A stretch of DNA of 64,000 nucleotides from Shewanella abyssi. Lineage in GTDB: Bacteria; Pseudomonadota; Gammaproteobacteria; Enterobacterales; Shewanellaceae. The notes beneath the pieces were generated by a model, which worked only from the letters and a program-made list of their open reading frames with translations, searched no databases and was not told where the DNA came from. The stretch is from contig NZ_JAKIKR010000022.1 in the NCBI RefSeq assembly GCF_023284025.1, positions 1 to 64,000 of the forward strand, in the 5' to 3' direction. The position numbers and the translations under genes were made by a program. Position 1 is the first letter of the stretch, and each line of letters opens with the position of its first letter. Positions 19,169 through 26,314 of this stretch are shown here, in pieces.

Positions 19169-19791
19169 TATTGTTGCGTCTTTAAGTCAAAAGCGGGTAA
19201 GGACAGATGCCAGCGTATTGCGGCTAATCTAATGATTAAGGCGGTTGCCATTGCAAACAGCAGCGCAAACATATCGGGCACTCCCCAATATAAGCTAACG
19301 CTGTAACAGATCCCACCGATTATTGATGCCGTCGCATAGATCTCTGTGCGCAGTACCATCGGCACTTGTTGGCAAAGTAAGTCGCGAATAATGCCGCCGC
19401 CTACCCCCGTGATTAACCCCATTACCACGGCTATCATTCCGCCCAGCTCTAGGCTTAAGGCTTTCTCTGCACCAATAATGGTAAACAGTGCCAGCCCAAG
19501 TGCATCAGCGACAGGGAAGATATACTTAGGTACTCGTTTAGGCTTGCGGACAAAAATAAAAGTGAGTAGCACAGTGGTTAAAATGACAATGATATAGTTG
19601 GGATCTTGGATCCAAAAAACCGGCGTCGCGCCCAATATTGCATCGCGAATACTGCCGCCACCGATAGCCGTTACCGACGCTAATACAATCACGCCAAAGG
19701 GGTCCATTTTGTGCCGACCAGCGGCTAATGCCCCTGACAGGGCAAAAACGGAGGTACCACATAAATCAAAGAAATAGATCCAATCGATCAT
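19168..19791 (-). CDS. Trimeric intracellular cation (TRIC) channel family protein (YicG/UPF0126)
   Basis: A 207-residue inner-membrane protein with seven hydrophobic segments arranged as two repeats of three plus one. The two glycine-rich TRIC motifs are intact: SVTAIGGGSIRDAILG in the first repeat and LITGVGGGIIRDLLC in the second, each carrying the basic residue that lines the pore. Bacterial TRIC proteins are cation channels; the physiological ion is not known. Its start overlaps the upstream DUF2721 gene by 4 nt and its stop overlaps the next start. Confidence 0.9.
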   Translation of the reverse strand: MIDWIYFFDLCGTSVFALSGALAAGRHKMDPFGVIVLASVTAIGGGSIRDAILGATPVFWIQDPNYIIVILTTVLLTFIFVRKPKRVPKYIFPVADALGLALFTIIGAEKALSLELGGMIAVVMGLITGVGGGIIRDLLCQQVPMVLRTEIYATASIIGGICYSVSLYWGVPDMFALLFAMATALIIRLAAIRWHLSLPAFDLKTQQ

Positions 19792-20177
19792 CTGTCCAGC
19801 TCTTTTAGATGGATGTTTAATGCATCAACAGAGATGCGAATTTCGATAACCGATAACAACAGAGAGTAAAGCAGTAATAACAAGCTACAGCCAAAAATGA
19901 CCGAGCCGATTTTGTTAAAGCCAATATAGATAAAGATCATGCACAACACACACAGTGCAAAACTCAGTACACCTGACTCCTGCATGCGTTTGATAATGCT
20001 AATTCGCTGACGTAAATTCTTCAGTTGGCTATCGTGAATGGGTTGGCCAGCGGAGCTTAAGCTACGAATAAGCGCTGCTAGCGCAAAGAAACGGTTGGTA
20101 TAGGCCAGTAATAGTAAAGAAATTGCAGGAAATAGCAATGCAGGTGTTGTGAGTGACACATGAATGTTATCTAACAA
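19788..20177 (-). CDS. DUF2721 family membrane protein
   Basis: A 129-residue protein with three hydrophobic segments, near residues 12-32, 74-92 and 95-115. The FPAISLLLLAYTNRFFALAALIRSL N-terminal segment and the internal QLKNLRQRISIIKRMQESGVLSF linker are typical of the DUF2721 family, whose function is unknown. First gene of a tightly coupled operon: its stop overlaps the TRIC channel start by 4 nt (ATGA). Confidence 0.82.
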   Translation of the reverse strand: MLDNIHVSLTTPALLFPAISLLLLAYTNRFFALAALIRSLSSAGQPIHDSQLKNLRQRISIIKRMQESGVLSFALCVLCMIFIYIGFNKIGSVIFGCSLLLLLYSLLLSVIEIRISVDALNIHLKELDR

Positions 20178-20306
20178 ACGGATAAGCCTTTAATGAGATA
20201 TTGACCAGAACAAGAATAATACCAACGCCAACAATTTATACAAGATGATGATCTTGTTCTTGATGAATAAGTGTCTATTTGGCTAATTATAACCTCACTT
20301 GAGTGG

Positions 20307-21302
20307 TTAACCGTTCAATATTCGCAGTGTTCCCCAGATAACAGGTAACAGAACTATCGACACAGTCCACAAACTAAATGCTATCGAATTGAGTTTTAGG
20401 GCGCGCTGAATATCACCATCTAATGGCAGTGGTCCATATTTTAACTTTGGCATGCTGACCTTCTGTTCTGTACTTTTACCGGTCGAGAATTTAGCTGGGC
20501 CTGCGAGCTCGATATTTAATGCACTGGCGATAACGGCATTGGTTTGGTACTCAATAATGGGTGTGGCATTAATATCTGGGTTACACAGGGTGGCCAAGCT
20601 TTTGGGTCCACCTTGAATGGCAAGGGTAAAGCTCCATAGCTTGGCAGGGATAAAGTGAAGCACGGCACTGAGCGCGTACACAGGCATGCCAAAGTAGCGA
20701 TATTGAGGATTATTAACAGGCCAAGTACTGTCCAGCTGTTTTATCATTCTCGCCATCAGCAGCAGCGGCACACCGCCGATACAGTAAAACAGTACCGTGG
20801 ACGCAAGGCCATAAGTCGGGGTGTTGGCAACACGCTCTATGGTGACTTTACTCAGCCCAACGCTCGATAGAGATTGGGTGCTGCGATTGAGCCAAGGCAA
20901 TAGTAATGCGCGGGCGCGTGCTTTATTGTCACGGCGGATTGAAATCGCTACCTCATTGGCAATGTATCTAAAGTGATCGTCTTGTAAGCAAACATAGATA
21001 ATCAAGGCTTCGAAAAACCATGGGAATTCGGCGAGTTCAATAAAGAAACTAATGATTAACCAAAAAGGCAGGACTAACAGTATTGTCGACAGCATGCCGG
21101 CAATGAATTGCTGCGATGATGCTCGATGAGTATGGTTTACTTTGAGACTTAAACTCTTGGCCAGATCCGTCAACCACTCTAGCGGCTGTAACGGCCGTGG
21201 CAACGGTGCCATTCTGGCGATAAGAATCGACATTAACAGCACTATAGCCCCGATATAAAGTTGACTATCTTGCGAGAAGATTTTCGTAAACTCCACAGCC
21301 AT
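20307..21302 (-). CDS. CbiB/CobD-family membrane protein (cobalamin biosynthesis-like)
   Basis: A 331-residue polytopic inner-membrane protein that matches the CbiB/CobD family, whose authentic members attach aminopropanol to adenosylcobyric acid. Hydrophobic segments lie near residues 15-32, 65-95, 155-180 and 305-325. No other cobalamin gene lies nearby; the neighbour is mtnN, 37 bp upstream on the same strand, a pairing I recall from other Shewanella. The protein may be a paralogue with another role, so I leave the symbol blank. Confidence 0.68.
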   Translation of the reverse strand: MAVEFTKIFSQDSQLYIGAIVLLMSILIARMAPLPRPLQPLEWLTDLAKSLSLKVNHTHRASSQQFIAGMLSTILLVLPFWLIISFFIELAEFPWFFEALIIYVCLQDDHFRYIANEVAISIRRDNKARARALLLPWLNRSTQSLSSVGLSKVTIERVANTPTYGLASTVLFYCIGGVPLLLMARMIKQLDSTWPVNNPQYRYFGMPVYALSAVLHFIPAKLWSFTLAIQGGPKSLATLCNPDINATPIIEYQTNAVIASALNIELAGPAKFSTGKSTEQKVSMPKLKYGPLPLDGDIQRALKLNSIAFSLWTVSIVLLPVIWGTLRILNG

Positions 21303-21339
21303 AGTGTCTGTTATATCCTTAAATTTCTGCGGTAGCGTG

Positions 21340-22038
21340 TTAGCTAGCTAACTGCTCAATGAGCGCGATAACCATTAATGCCGAATGGTGGCCCGCTTTA
21401 ACAATGTACTCGTCAAAATCAACCGGTGAATCATTATTAGCGTTATCTGAAAGCGAACGGATAACCACAAATGGCACAGCAAACTGATGACAAACTTGGG
21501 CAATTGCAGCACCTTCCATTTCACATGCCGCCATAGTTGGGAAGTTTTCCAACATAGTCTTAGTGCGGATAGGGTCGCAAATAAAGCTATCACCGGTACA
21601 GATTAAGCCCTCAATGGTTTTAACTTCGCCAAGGCTAGCAACCGCCTTTTTGGCTGCCGCAACAAGTGTTGCATCAGGAATGAACGCGGCTGGTTGCTGG
21701 GCCATTTGGCCAATTTCATAACCAAAAGCAGTCACGTCAACATCGTGATGACGTACTTCAGACGAAATAACGATATCGCCAATGGCTAAGTCATCGGCAA
21801 AACCACCGGCTGAACCTGTGTTAATTATCGCGTCAGGTGCATACTTTTCGATAAGCAGTGTAGTGGCAATACTAGCGGTCACTTTACCAATACCAGAGCG
21901 AGTAACAATAACCTCTTTGCCAGCTAATTGACCTGTGACAAACTCGATACCCGCAATAGTGGTAGAGGTCGAGTTTTCCATCGACTCAACTAAATGCGCA
22001 ACTTCTGGCTCCATAGCGCCAATAATACCGATTTTCAT
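21340..22038 (-). CDS. mtnN: 5'-methylthioadenosine/S-adenosylhomocysteine nucleosidase
   Basis: Hydrolyses MTA and SAH, feeding methionine salvage and the activated methyl cycle and giving the AI-2 precursor. It has 232 residues when started at ATG 22038, preceded by AAAGG at 7 nt; the reading frame stays open for 48 further codons upstream, but that part lies in repeat sequence and has no family match. Motifs seen: [13 protein letters not shown] at the N-terminus, [27 protein letters not shown], the catalytic-site [12 protein letters not shown] and [10 protein letters not shown] with the proton-donating Asp. Co-directional with the CbiB-like gene. Confidence 0.95.
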   Translation of the reverse strand: MKIGIIGAMEPEVAHLVESMENSTSTTIAGIEFVTGQLAGKEVIVTRSGIGKVTASIATTLLIEKYAPDAIINTGSAGGFADDLAIGDIVISSEVRHHDVDVTAFGYEIGQMAQQPAAFIPDATLVAAAKKAVASLGEVKTIEGLICTGDSFICDPIRTKTMLENFPTMAACEMEGAAIAQVCHQFAVPFVVIRSLSDNANNDSPVDFDEYIVKAGHHSALMVIALIEQLAS

Positions 22039-22160
22039 GAAATAACCTTTTAACTGCCTGAATGAATATGGGCGCCAATATACCACGGTGATCGGCTTTA
22101 GTGAAAAAGCCTTATGGGTAAGGTGGGAGGTGGTGCAAAGTATCGCTTTGCACATGCGCC

Positions 22161-22340
22161 GGCCAGCGGTCATTGGAACCACGTTTGGCTGAAGCTAACA
22201 GGTTTGTGCCCCAAAAGGATTTGGCTGCTCTATCAGCTATTGCTTTTTTAAAATCTAAACCAAAACCTAAATCAAAGTCGTGGCGCTTCGCCCATTCTTG
22301 TAATCAAGAGTCGAGCCAAGGAGTAAAGCGCTTGTACCCG
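22161..22340. repeat. Dispersed repeat, copy 1 (upstream of the transposase)
   Basis: About 180 bp beginning with a short imperfect hairpin (GGCCAGCGGTC) and then CATTGGAACCAC. It contains GATTTGGCTGCTCTATCAGC, AAATCAAAGTCGTGGCGCTT and AAAGCGCTTGTACCC. The same blocks recur in the same order at 38711-38880, and the hairpin plus TTGGAACCACTT recur at 39203. A further stem GTGCAAAG/CTTTGCAC lies just before it (about 22132-22153). The reading frames through it differ between copies, so I treat it as non-coding. Confidence 0.8.
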
Positions 22341-22360
22341 CTCTTGATTTCATCAGAGTC

Positions 22361-22405
22361 GGCAAAAGTCCTTAGACACCCGGCAAAAAAAGTCCTTAGA
22401 CACCC
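22361..22405. repeat. Direct repeat before the transposase
   Basis: Two copies of GGCAAAA-AGTCCTTAGACACCC, at 22361-22381 and 22382-22405, the second with three extra A residues. They lie at the probable left end of the transposase element and may mark a nested or repeated end. Confidence 0.7.
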
Positions 22406-22426
22406 ATAATTAATGGCGCGTGTTAA

Positions 22427-22468
22427 GACCTCCGACTAAGCTTGATTGATGAGTATCAGTAGGAGGTC
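22427..22468 (+). promoter_or_regulatory. Inverted repeat that can sequester the transposase Shine-Dalgarno
   Basis: GACCTCC at 22427-22433 is perfectly complementary to GGAGGTC at 22462-22468. The second arm contains the consensus Shine-Dalgarno AGGAGG lying 5 nt before the transposase ATG. Folding of the leader would hide the ribosome-binding site. Comparable sequestration is known for IS200 tnpA leaders. The 28-nt loop is long, so stability should be modest. Confidence 0.55.
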
Positions 22469-22471
22469 ACT

Positions 22472-23449
22472 ATGCCCCGCCCAAGAAGAACACTAATTAG
22501 CATCGAAGACACGCCTTTTTACCATTGTTGTAGCCGCGTGGTTCGGCGTGCGTTTTTGTGCGGTGATGATAAGTACACGGGTAAAAATTATGACCACCGC
22601 AGAGGCTGGGTTGAAACGCAAATATTGAAGCTTACCGAGGTGTTTGCGATTGATGTCGCGGCTTACGCTGTGATGAGTAATCATCTACATATTGTGCTGC
22701 ATATCGATGTAGACAAGGTGAATCAATGGTCAGATAGGGATGTTGTTGAGCAATGGCACAAATGCTTTAACGGTACAGCGCTTACTCAAAAGTTTGCTAA
22801 AGGTGAAGTGATTGATGAACACCTCGTTGCCCAGTTGAAACATCAAATAGCGATTTACCGCTCACGTCTCAGTGATATCTCATGGTTCATGAGATGTCTC
22901 AATGAACCGATTGCCAGACAGGCCAACCTTGAAGATAACTGCACTGGCCATTTTTGGGAAGGGCGCTTTAAGTCCCAAGCTTTGTTAGATGAAGCTGCGG
23001 TACTAGCTTGTATGGCTTATGTCGAACTAAACCCAATTCGCGCTAAGATGGCTTCAACACCAGAGCAATCCGATTTCACCAGTTTAAAATTAAGAGTCAC
23101 CGCCGCGCTAAAAGGAAAGCAACCCAGCAAGCTCTTGCCCTTCATCGGCAACGAGCGAGAGCACCAACCAAAAGGCATTGCTTTCTCGCTGAAAGACTAC
23201 CTTGAATTAGTTGATGATACAGGCAGAGTTATCCGCGATGATAAACGAGGAGCAATATCAGCTAATGCAGAGAAAATCCTTAGCAGATTAAACATTCCAA
23301 CTAAAAACTGGGTAAAAATCATCACTGAGTTTGGGCAACTGTTTCACGGCCCAGTGGGTACGTTGCAGGAGCTAGATAGCTACTGTGAACACCTAGGTAA
23401 GCGCCGACGGCACTTTTCAAATAGTTGTCAGTATATGCAAGTAGACTAG
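22472..23449 (+). CDS. Y1/RAYT-type (IS200-like HUH) transposase
   Basis: A 325-residue protein of the transposase IS200-like/REP-associated group common in Alteromonadales. The HUH metal-binding motif is present as HLH in AVMSNHLHIVLHI (near residues 68-80), and the family block GHFWEGRFKSQALLDEAA with MAYVELNPIRAKM follows near 170-205. At the place where RAYT proteins usually carry the nucleophilic tyrosine (between FMRCLN and GHFWEGRF) the chain reads EPIARQANLEDNCT with no tyrosine, so catalytic competence is uncertain. The ATG has a full AGGAGG, which can be masked by an inverted repeat. A conserved flank of about 80 bp follows the stop and recurs at 35477. The gene is intact. Confidence 0.85.
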   Translation: MPRPRRTLISIEDTPFYHCCSRVVRRAFLCGDDKYTGKNYDHRRGWVETQILKLTEVFAIDVAAYAVMSNHLHIVLHIDVDKVNQWSDRDVVEQWHKCFNGTALTQKFAKGEVIDEHLVAQLKHQIAIYRSRLSDISWFMRCLNEPIARQANLEDNCTGHFWEGRFKSQALLDEAAVLACMAYVELNPIRAKMASTPEQSDFTSLKLRVTAALKGKQPSKLLPFIGNEREHQPKGIAFSLKDYLELVDDTGRVIRDDKRGAISANAEKILSRLNIPTKNWVKIITEFGQLFHGPVGTLQELDSYCEHLGKRRRHFSNSCQYMQVD

Positions 23450-23653
23450 ACTCCAACAGCTCACCTCAAGACCACTTAGCTTTGCTATTTCGCAGAGTTA
23501 ATATTCAACGCCTTAAAACTCACTAAACCCGCGTAATTTGCTCCTTTTTCAAAGTATTTTACAGTCGCCATATTGAAAACATTTCATCTGATGATTTGAA
23601 AGATGCTGAGTATTGATATCTGTTTGAAAGCTAGTTATGTTATTGATTATTAA
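23450..23653. other. Non-coding stretch between transposase and intron fragment
   Basis: The first 40 bp (to about 23490, ACCTCAAGACCACTT) match the flank at 35513-35545 and belong to the transposase element. Beyond that the sequence is AT-rich and I recognise nothing. The open reading of the intron protein is interrupted by a TAA at 23651-23653, which sets the visible left limit of the intron fragment. Confidence 0.5.
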
Positions 23654-24097
23654 TGGCTGGCTAAGTTTGCAAAAAAGCACGCAACTATTCCAGTAAACGA
23701 TCTCATTAAGATTTTGAATCCGAAGCTGAGAGGATGGGCGAATTATTATCGTCATTGTGTGGCAAAGCGAACTTTCGATTATGTAGGCCATCAACTTTTC
23801 TGGTTGTTATGGCGATGGGCGGTAAGGCGTCACCTAACGAAAAGCAAAGACTGGGTACGTCGAAAATACTACATGAATCGCATAGGTGGGTGGCAATTCC
23901 ACGGCTGGCAGAAAATCGCCAACATGGACTGCCATTTTAATCTGGTTCAGATAGCTCAAACGCCGATAAAGAGACATGTGAAAATCAGGAGTGCTGCCAC
24001 GCCATTCGATCCTCAATATCTAGCCTATTTGGTTAAGAGGAAACCGAAAAAGCAAAGTCGCAATTCTTGGTTCGAACCTGCTCTGGCTGCAATGTAA
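23654..24097 (+). pseudogene. Remnant of group II intron reverse transcriptase/maturase (C-terminus only)
   Basis: In-frame remnant of about 147 codons with no upstream start. The segment ILNPKLRGWANYYRHCVAKRTF is the typical maturase (X) domain block, followed by WLLWRWAVRRH, a GGWQFHGWQKIA region and a degenerate C-terminal DNA-binding or endonuclease portion (SAATPFDPQYLAYLVKRK). The palm and finger motifs of the reverse transcriptase, including YADD, are absent. No frameshift is visible between 23654 and the TAA at 24097. A TTG at 23714 would be the first possible start, but translation of this piece is unlikely to be functional. Confidence 0.85.
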
Positions 24098-24138
24098 TGT
24101 AGGTAGCTGGGTAACGTAACACGCCTTAGTGGAGGCTT

Positions 24139-24213
24139 GAGCCCAGTGCAGTGAAAGTTGCACGCTGGGTTCTTAGGAGGGCGGCACTTGGTGACAAGTG
24201 CCGCCTATCCGAC
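24139..24213 (+). ncRNA. Group II intron domains V and VI
   Basis: Domain V is exactly 34 nt (24139-24172). I can pair GAGCCCAG with CTGGGTTC (one G-U), leave the two-base CG bulge on the 3' side, and pair TGCAGT with GTTGCA around a GAAA tetraloop. The catalytic triad AGC is at positions 2-4. Domain VI follows with the stem GGCGGCACTTG / CAAGTGCCGCC and an unpaired A seven bases from the 3' end, the expected branch point, then TCCGAC. The element therefore ends at 24213. Both domains look structurally intact. Confidence 0.88.
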
Positions 24214-24335
24214 AAAAGTGAGTCACACATGGTATGTCTATAGTAGGATATTAAAGCCATAGAGTGACACTCAAGTTTGATGAATAACAAACCTGATGTG
24301 ACCTACTAAAACTAAAACTAAACCCTAAGGCTAAT

Positions 24336-24791
24336 ATGCAGATCCGAGTAGGCCAGTTAGATAGTGAGCAAGTATTGGCTCTTTTACAGGAACATCATCA
24401 AGATATGTTGTCGCACTCGCCTGCCGAGAGTGTACATGCGCTGGATATTAGTGGGCTTAAAGCTGAAGGTGTTACCGTTTGGAGCCTATGGAGTGGCGGT
24501 AAACTTGCCGGAATTGGGGCGCTTAAACAACTTGATAAACGGCATGGCGAGATAAAGTCGATGCGCACCTCTGCGGATTTCATAAGGCAAGGCGTGGCGC
24601 ATAAAATTTTAGCGCATATCATTACCGAGGCTACGCAACGCGGTTATCAACGATTAAGTCTTGAAACTGGCTCTATGGCCGCCTTTAAGCCTGCGCAAAA
24701 GTTATATCAGCAGTTTGGTTTTAGACTGTGTCTGCCATTTGCTGACTATAAAGAGGACCCTTATAGTCTGTTTATGTCAAAAATACTATAG
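24336..24791 (+). CDS. GNAT-family N-acetyltransferase
   Basis: A 151-residue cytoplasmic acyl-CoA-dependent acetyltransferase. The fold order is visible: an N-terminal strand and helix (LDSEQVLALLQEHHQDM), a WSLWSGGKLAGIGALKQL strand pair, the strand EIKSMRTSADFIRQGVAHKIL that contains the acetyl-CoA pyrophosphate-binding segment (RQGVAHK, Q/RxxGxG-like), and the C-terminal YQRLSLETGSMAAFKPAQKLYQQFGF typical of the subgroup. The substrate is unknown. It starts 122 bp after the group II intron 3' end, the gap showing nothing else. Confidence 0.88.
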   Translation: MQIRVGQLDSEQVLALLQEHHQDMLSHSPAESVHALDISGLKAEGVTVWSLWSGGKLAGIGALKQLDKRHGEIKSMRTSADFIRQGVAHKILAHIITEATQRGYQRLSLETGSMAAFKPAQKLYQQFGFRLCLPFADYKEDPYSLFMSKIL

Positions 24792-24837
24792 CGTTTTATT
24801 CAAAAGGACGATTACTGACTTACAAGGGAAGGAAAAA

Positions 24838-24966
24838 TTGGGCCAACATCGAAATCAAGCAGATCAAACTAGTGTGGCTAAAGCATTAAGCCAAACGAGT
24901 GATCTTGATGCGCAGCAACTCTATGCGTATATGTTGGCCAATAATATCGGTATAGGAAACGTGTAA
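24838..24966 (+). CDS. Possible 42-residue small protein
   Basis: Short reading frame starting at TTG 24838, 5 nt after a strong purine-rich GGGAAGG, and ending at TAA 24966, 7 bp from the convergent MarR gene. The predicted peptide is soluble and rich in Q and A (QADQTSVAKALSQTSDLDAQ), with a C-terminal helix-like YAYMLANNIGIG. I recognise no family. The ribosome-binding site and fit to the gap favour it; the TTG start and short length argue against. Confidence 0.35.
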   Translation: MGQHRNQADQTSVAKALSQTSDLDAQQLYAYMLANNIGIGNV

Positions 24967-24973
24967 GCTAACG

Positions 24974-25462
24974 TTAACTCTTAGCAGCGTCATCCGCTTG
25001 AATTTGCCCAACCAATAACACGGGGGCTGCATCTAGCTCATTGGCATCCATCATCGAGGCGATACGCTCAACTGACGATAACAGCTGGCTTTGTTCCCAC
25101 TGTTCAAGATTTTGATAGCGGGTAATAAAATGCTCTTGCAGCGGTTTTGGCGAGCGACTTAATAAGGTTTTACCTGATTCACTTAATGATAGGTGAACTT
25201 TACGCTTATCGGTTTCGCTGCGGGTTCTTATCACTAACTGACGGCTTTCCAGTTTATCGACTATCGTGGTGACAGTTGCGGGGCTTAGAGACACCTCTTT
25301 GGCTATCTCCTTTGCCAATGGCGCATCAAGCTGCTCAATATTTTGCATCACCATCAGCTGCGGACCCGTTAGGCCTGACTGCTTATTTAATTGGCGTGAA
25401 TGTATATCAATGGCTCGGATCACTCGACGCAGTGAGATCAATAACTGTTCATATTTTTCCAT
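24974..25462 (-). CDS. MarR-family transcriptional regulator
   Basis: A 162-residue winged-helix regulator. The DNA-binding core is clear: QSGLTGPQLMVMQNIEQL, then KEIAKEVSLSPATVTTIVDKLESRQLVIR (helix-turn-helix and recognition helix) and the wing RSETDKRKVHLSLSESG with the conserved DxR-type segment. Flanking helices for dimerisation lie at both ends. It is transcribed in the same direction as the TorF porin gene, 128 bp downstream of it. The target genes are unknown, the porin and BCCT unit being the nearest candidates. Confidence 0.9.
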   Translation of the reverse strand: MEKYEQLLISLRRVIRAIDIHSRQLNKQSGLTGPQLMVMQNIEQLDAPLAKEIAKEVSLSPATVTTIVDKLESRQLVIRTRSETDKRKVHLSLSESGKTLLSRSPKPLQEHFITRYQNLEQWEQSQLLSSVERIASMMDANELDAAPVLLVGQIQADDAAKS

Positions 25463-25590
25463 AATTTTTTCCTATTGATATCAAACTGCATAGCCATTTT
25501 AGCTAAAGTTATAAAAAATACGGCATAACGACAGAGCGTTATACCGCATTTTTGACTTCAGGTACAAGAGTATATCGAATACAGGGCTAG

Positions 25591-26298
25591 TTAAAAATTA
25601 AAGCTTCTTGCAACCGACAATACTGCCCGGGTATCGGCGGTGTCGATATCCATGCTGGTGTCTTCAACGGCGAGGTTAAAGTCAAAACCTTTCCAGCTGG
25701 TCATGTACTCAGCGCGGTAGTGGTTATAGGCTTTTTCACCATCCCATGCCCACTTGTTCTCATCAGTCGATGTTGAACGGTCAAAGCTGATACGAATATC
25801 ATGGCCTTCAGCAACAGTAAATGTGTGTGCAGCCATCATGATGTAGTGACCGGCATCAACACCAAAGTAATCCCATGTGTACCAAAAATTTAATTCTGAC
25901 TGACCTAATGATGAACCATAACCAAACTTAGTATAAACCTCAGGATACTGGTACTCATCAGACATATCATCGCCATGGTAAGTATAGTAAGCAATACCTG
26001 CATCAAGAGACACACTGTCACTTAGCTGGTAGAACATGCCGCCGTAAAAATCTAGCTCTAACCAAGTATCATCACCTGAGCCGTAATCAACGTTTGATGC
26101 CCAAGTTCCTACATACCAACCTGCGTCTGCTGCGTAATCAAGGCTTGCCTGTAAAGCGGGGCCGTTATCTGTTTGGCTTACACCGTTAAAGGTGTAATCA
26201 GATGTCGCGTTGATTGTTGAACTAACGCCTGCAAATGCAGTTGTTGGCAAGGCAATAAGCCCTACTAGTGCAAGATTTTTAATTGTAGTTTTCATCAT
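25591..26298 (-). CDS. TorF-family putative outer-membrane porin
   Basis: A 235-residue outer-membrane protein. The signal peptide (about 1-23, ending AFAG) is followed by a beta-strand-rich body: the N-terminal VSSTINATSDYTFNGVSQTDNGPALQASLDYA is the TIGR02001/TorF signature, and alternating aromatic strands end in the terminal Phe (VARSFNF) used for barrel insertion. The gene begins 16 bp after the BCCT transporter stop, so the two form an operon, and the porin may let the transported compound cross the outer membrane. Substrate specificity is not known. Confidence 0.85.
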   Translation of the reverse strand: MMKTTIKNLALVGLIALPTTAFAGVSSTINATSDYTFNGVSQTDNGPALQASLDYAADAGWYVGTWASNVDYGSGDDTWLELDFYGGMFYQLSDSVSLDAGIAYYTYHGDDMSDEYQYPEVYTKFGYGSSLGQSELNFWYTWDYFGVDAGHYIMMAAHTFTVAEGHDIRISFDRSTSTDENKWAWDGEKAYNHYRAEYMTSWKGFDFNLAVEDTSMDIDTADTRAVLSVARSFNF

Positions 26299-26314
26299 TT
26301 TCCTTTGTTTCTTA

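Larger units (their letters stand above)
23654..24213 (+). mobile_element. 5'-truncated group II intron (3' part of maturase plus domains V-VI)
   Basis: About 560 bp of what would normally be a 2-3 kb retroelement. It holds the C-terminal part of the intron-encoded protein (to 24097), then domain V (24139-24172) and domain VI with the 3' end CTATCCGAC at 24213. Domains I-III and the reverse-transcriptase domain are missing. Bacterial group II introns often leave 5'-truncated copies when target-primed reverse transcription stops early, and this fragment has that form. It lies in the same island as the transposase, about 200 bp after it. Without domain I it cannot splice by itself. Confidence 0.85.

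Noticed and set aside
21340..22182. 280-codon reading of mtnN
   Set aside because: The first 48 codons have no family match and lie in leader and repeat DNA; ATG 22038 has a ribosome-binding site and the conserved N-terminus.
22173..22409. 78-codon frame before the transposase
   Set aside because: Lies entirely in dispersed repeat copy 1 and the direct repeats; reading frame not conserved with copy 2.
24661..24837. Upstream half of the 101-codon frame 24661-24966
   Set aside because: Overlaps the GNAT gene out of frame; only the part after 24838 has a ribosome-binding site and was kept as a candidate.
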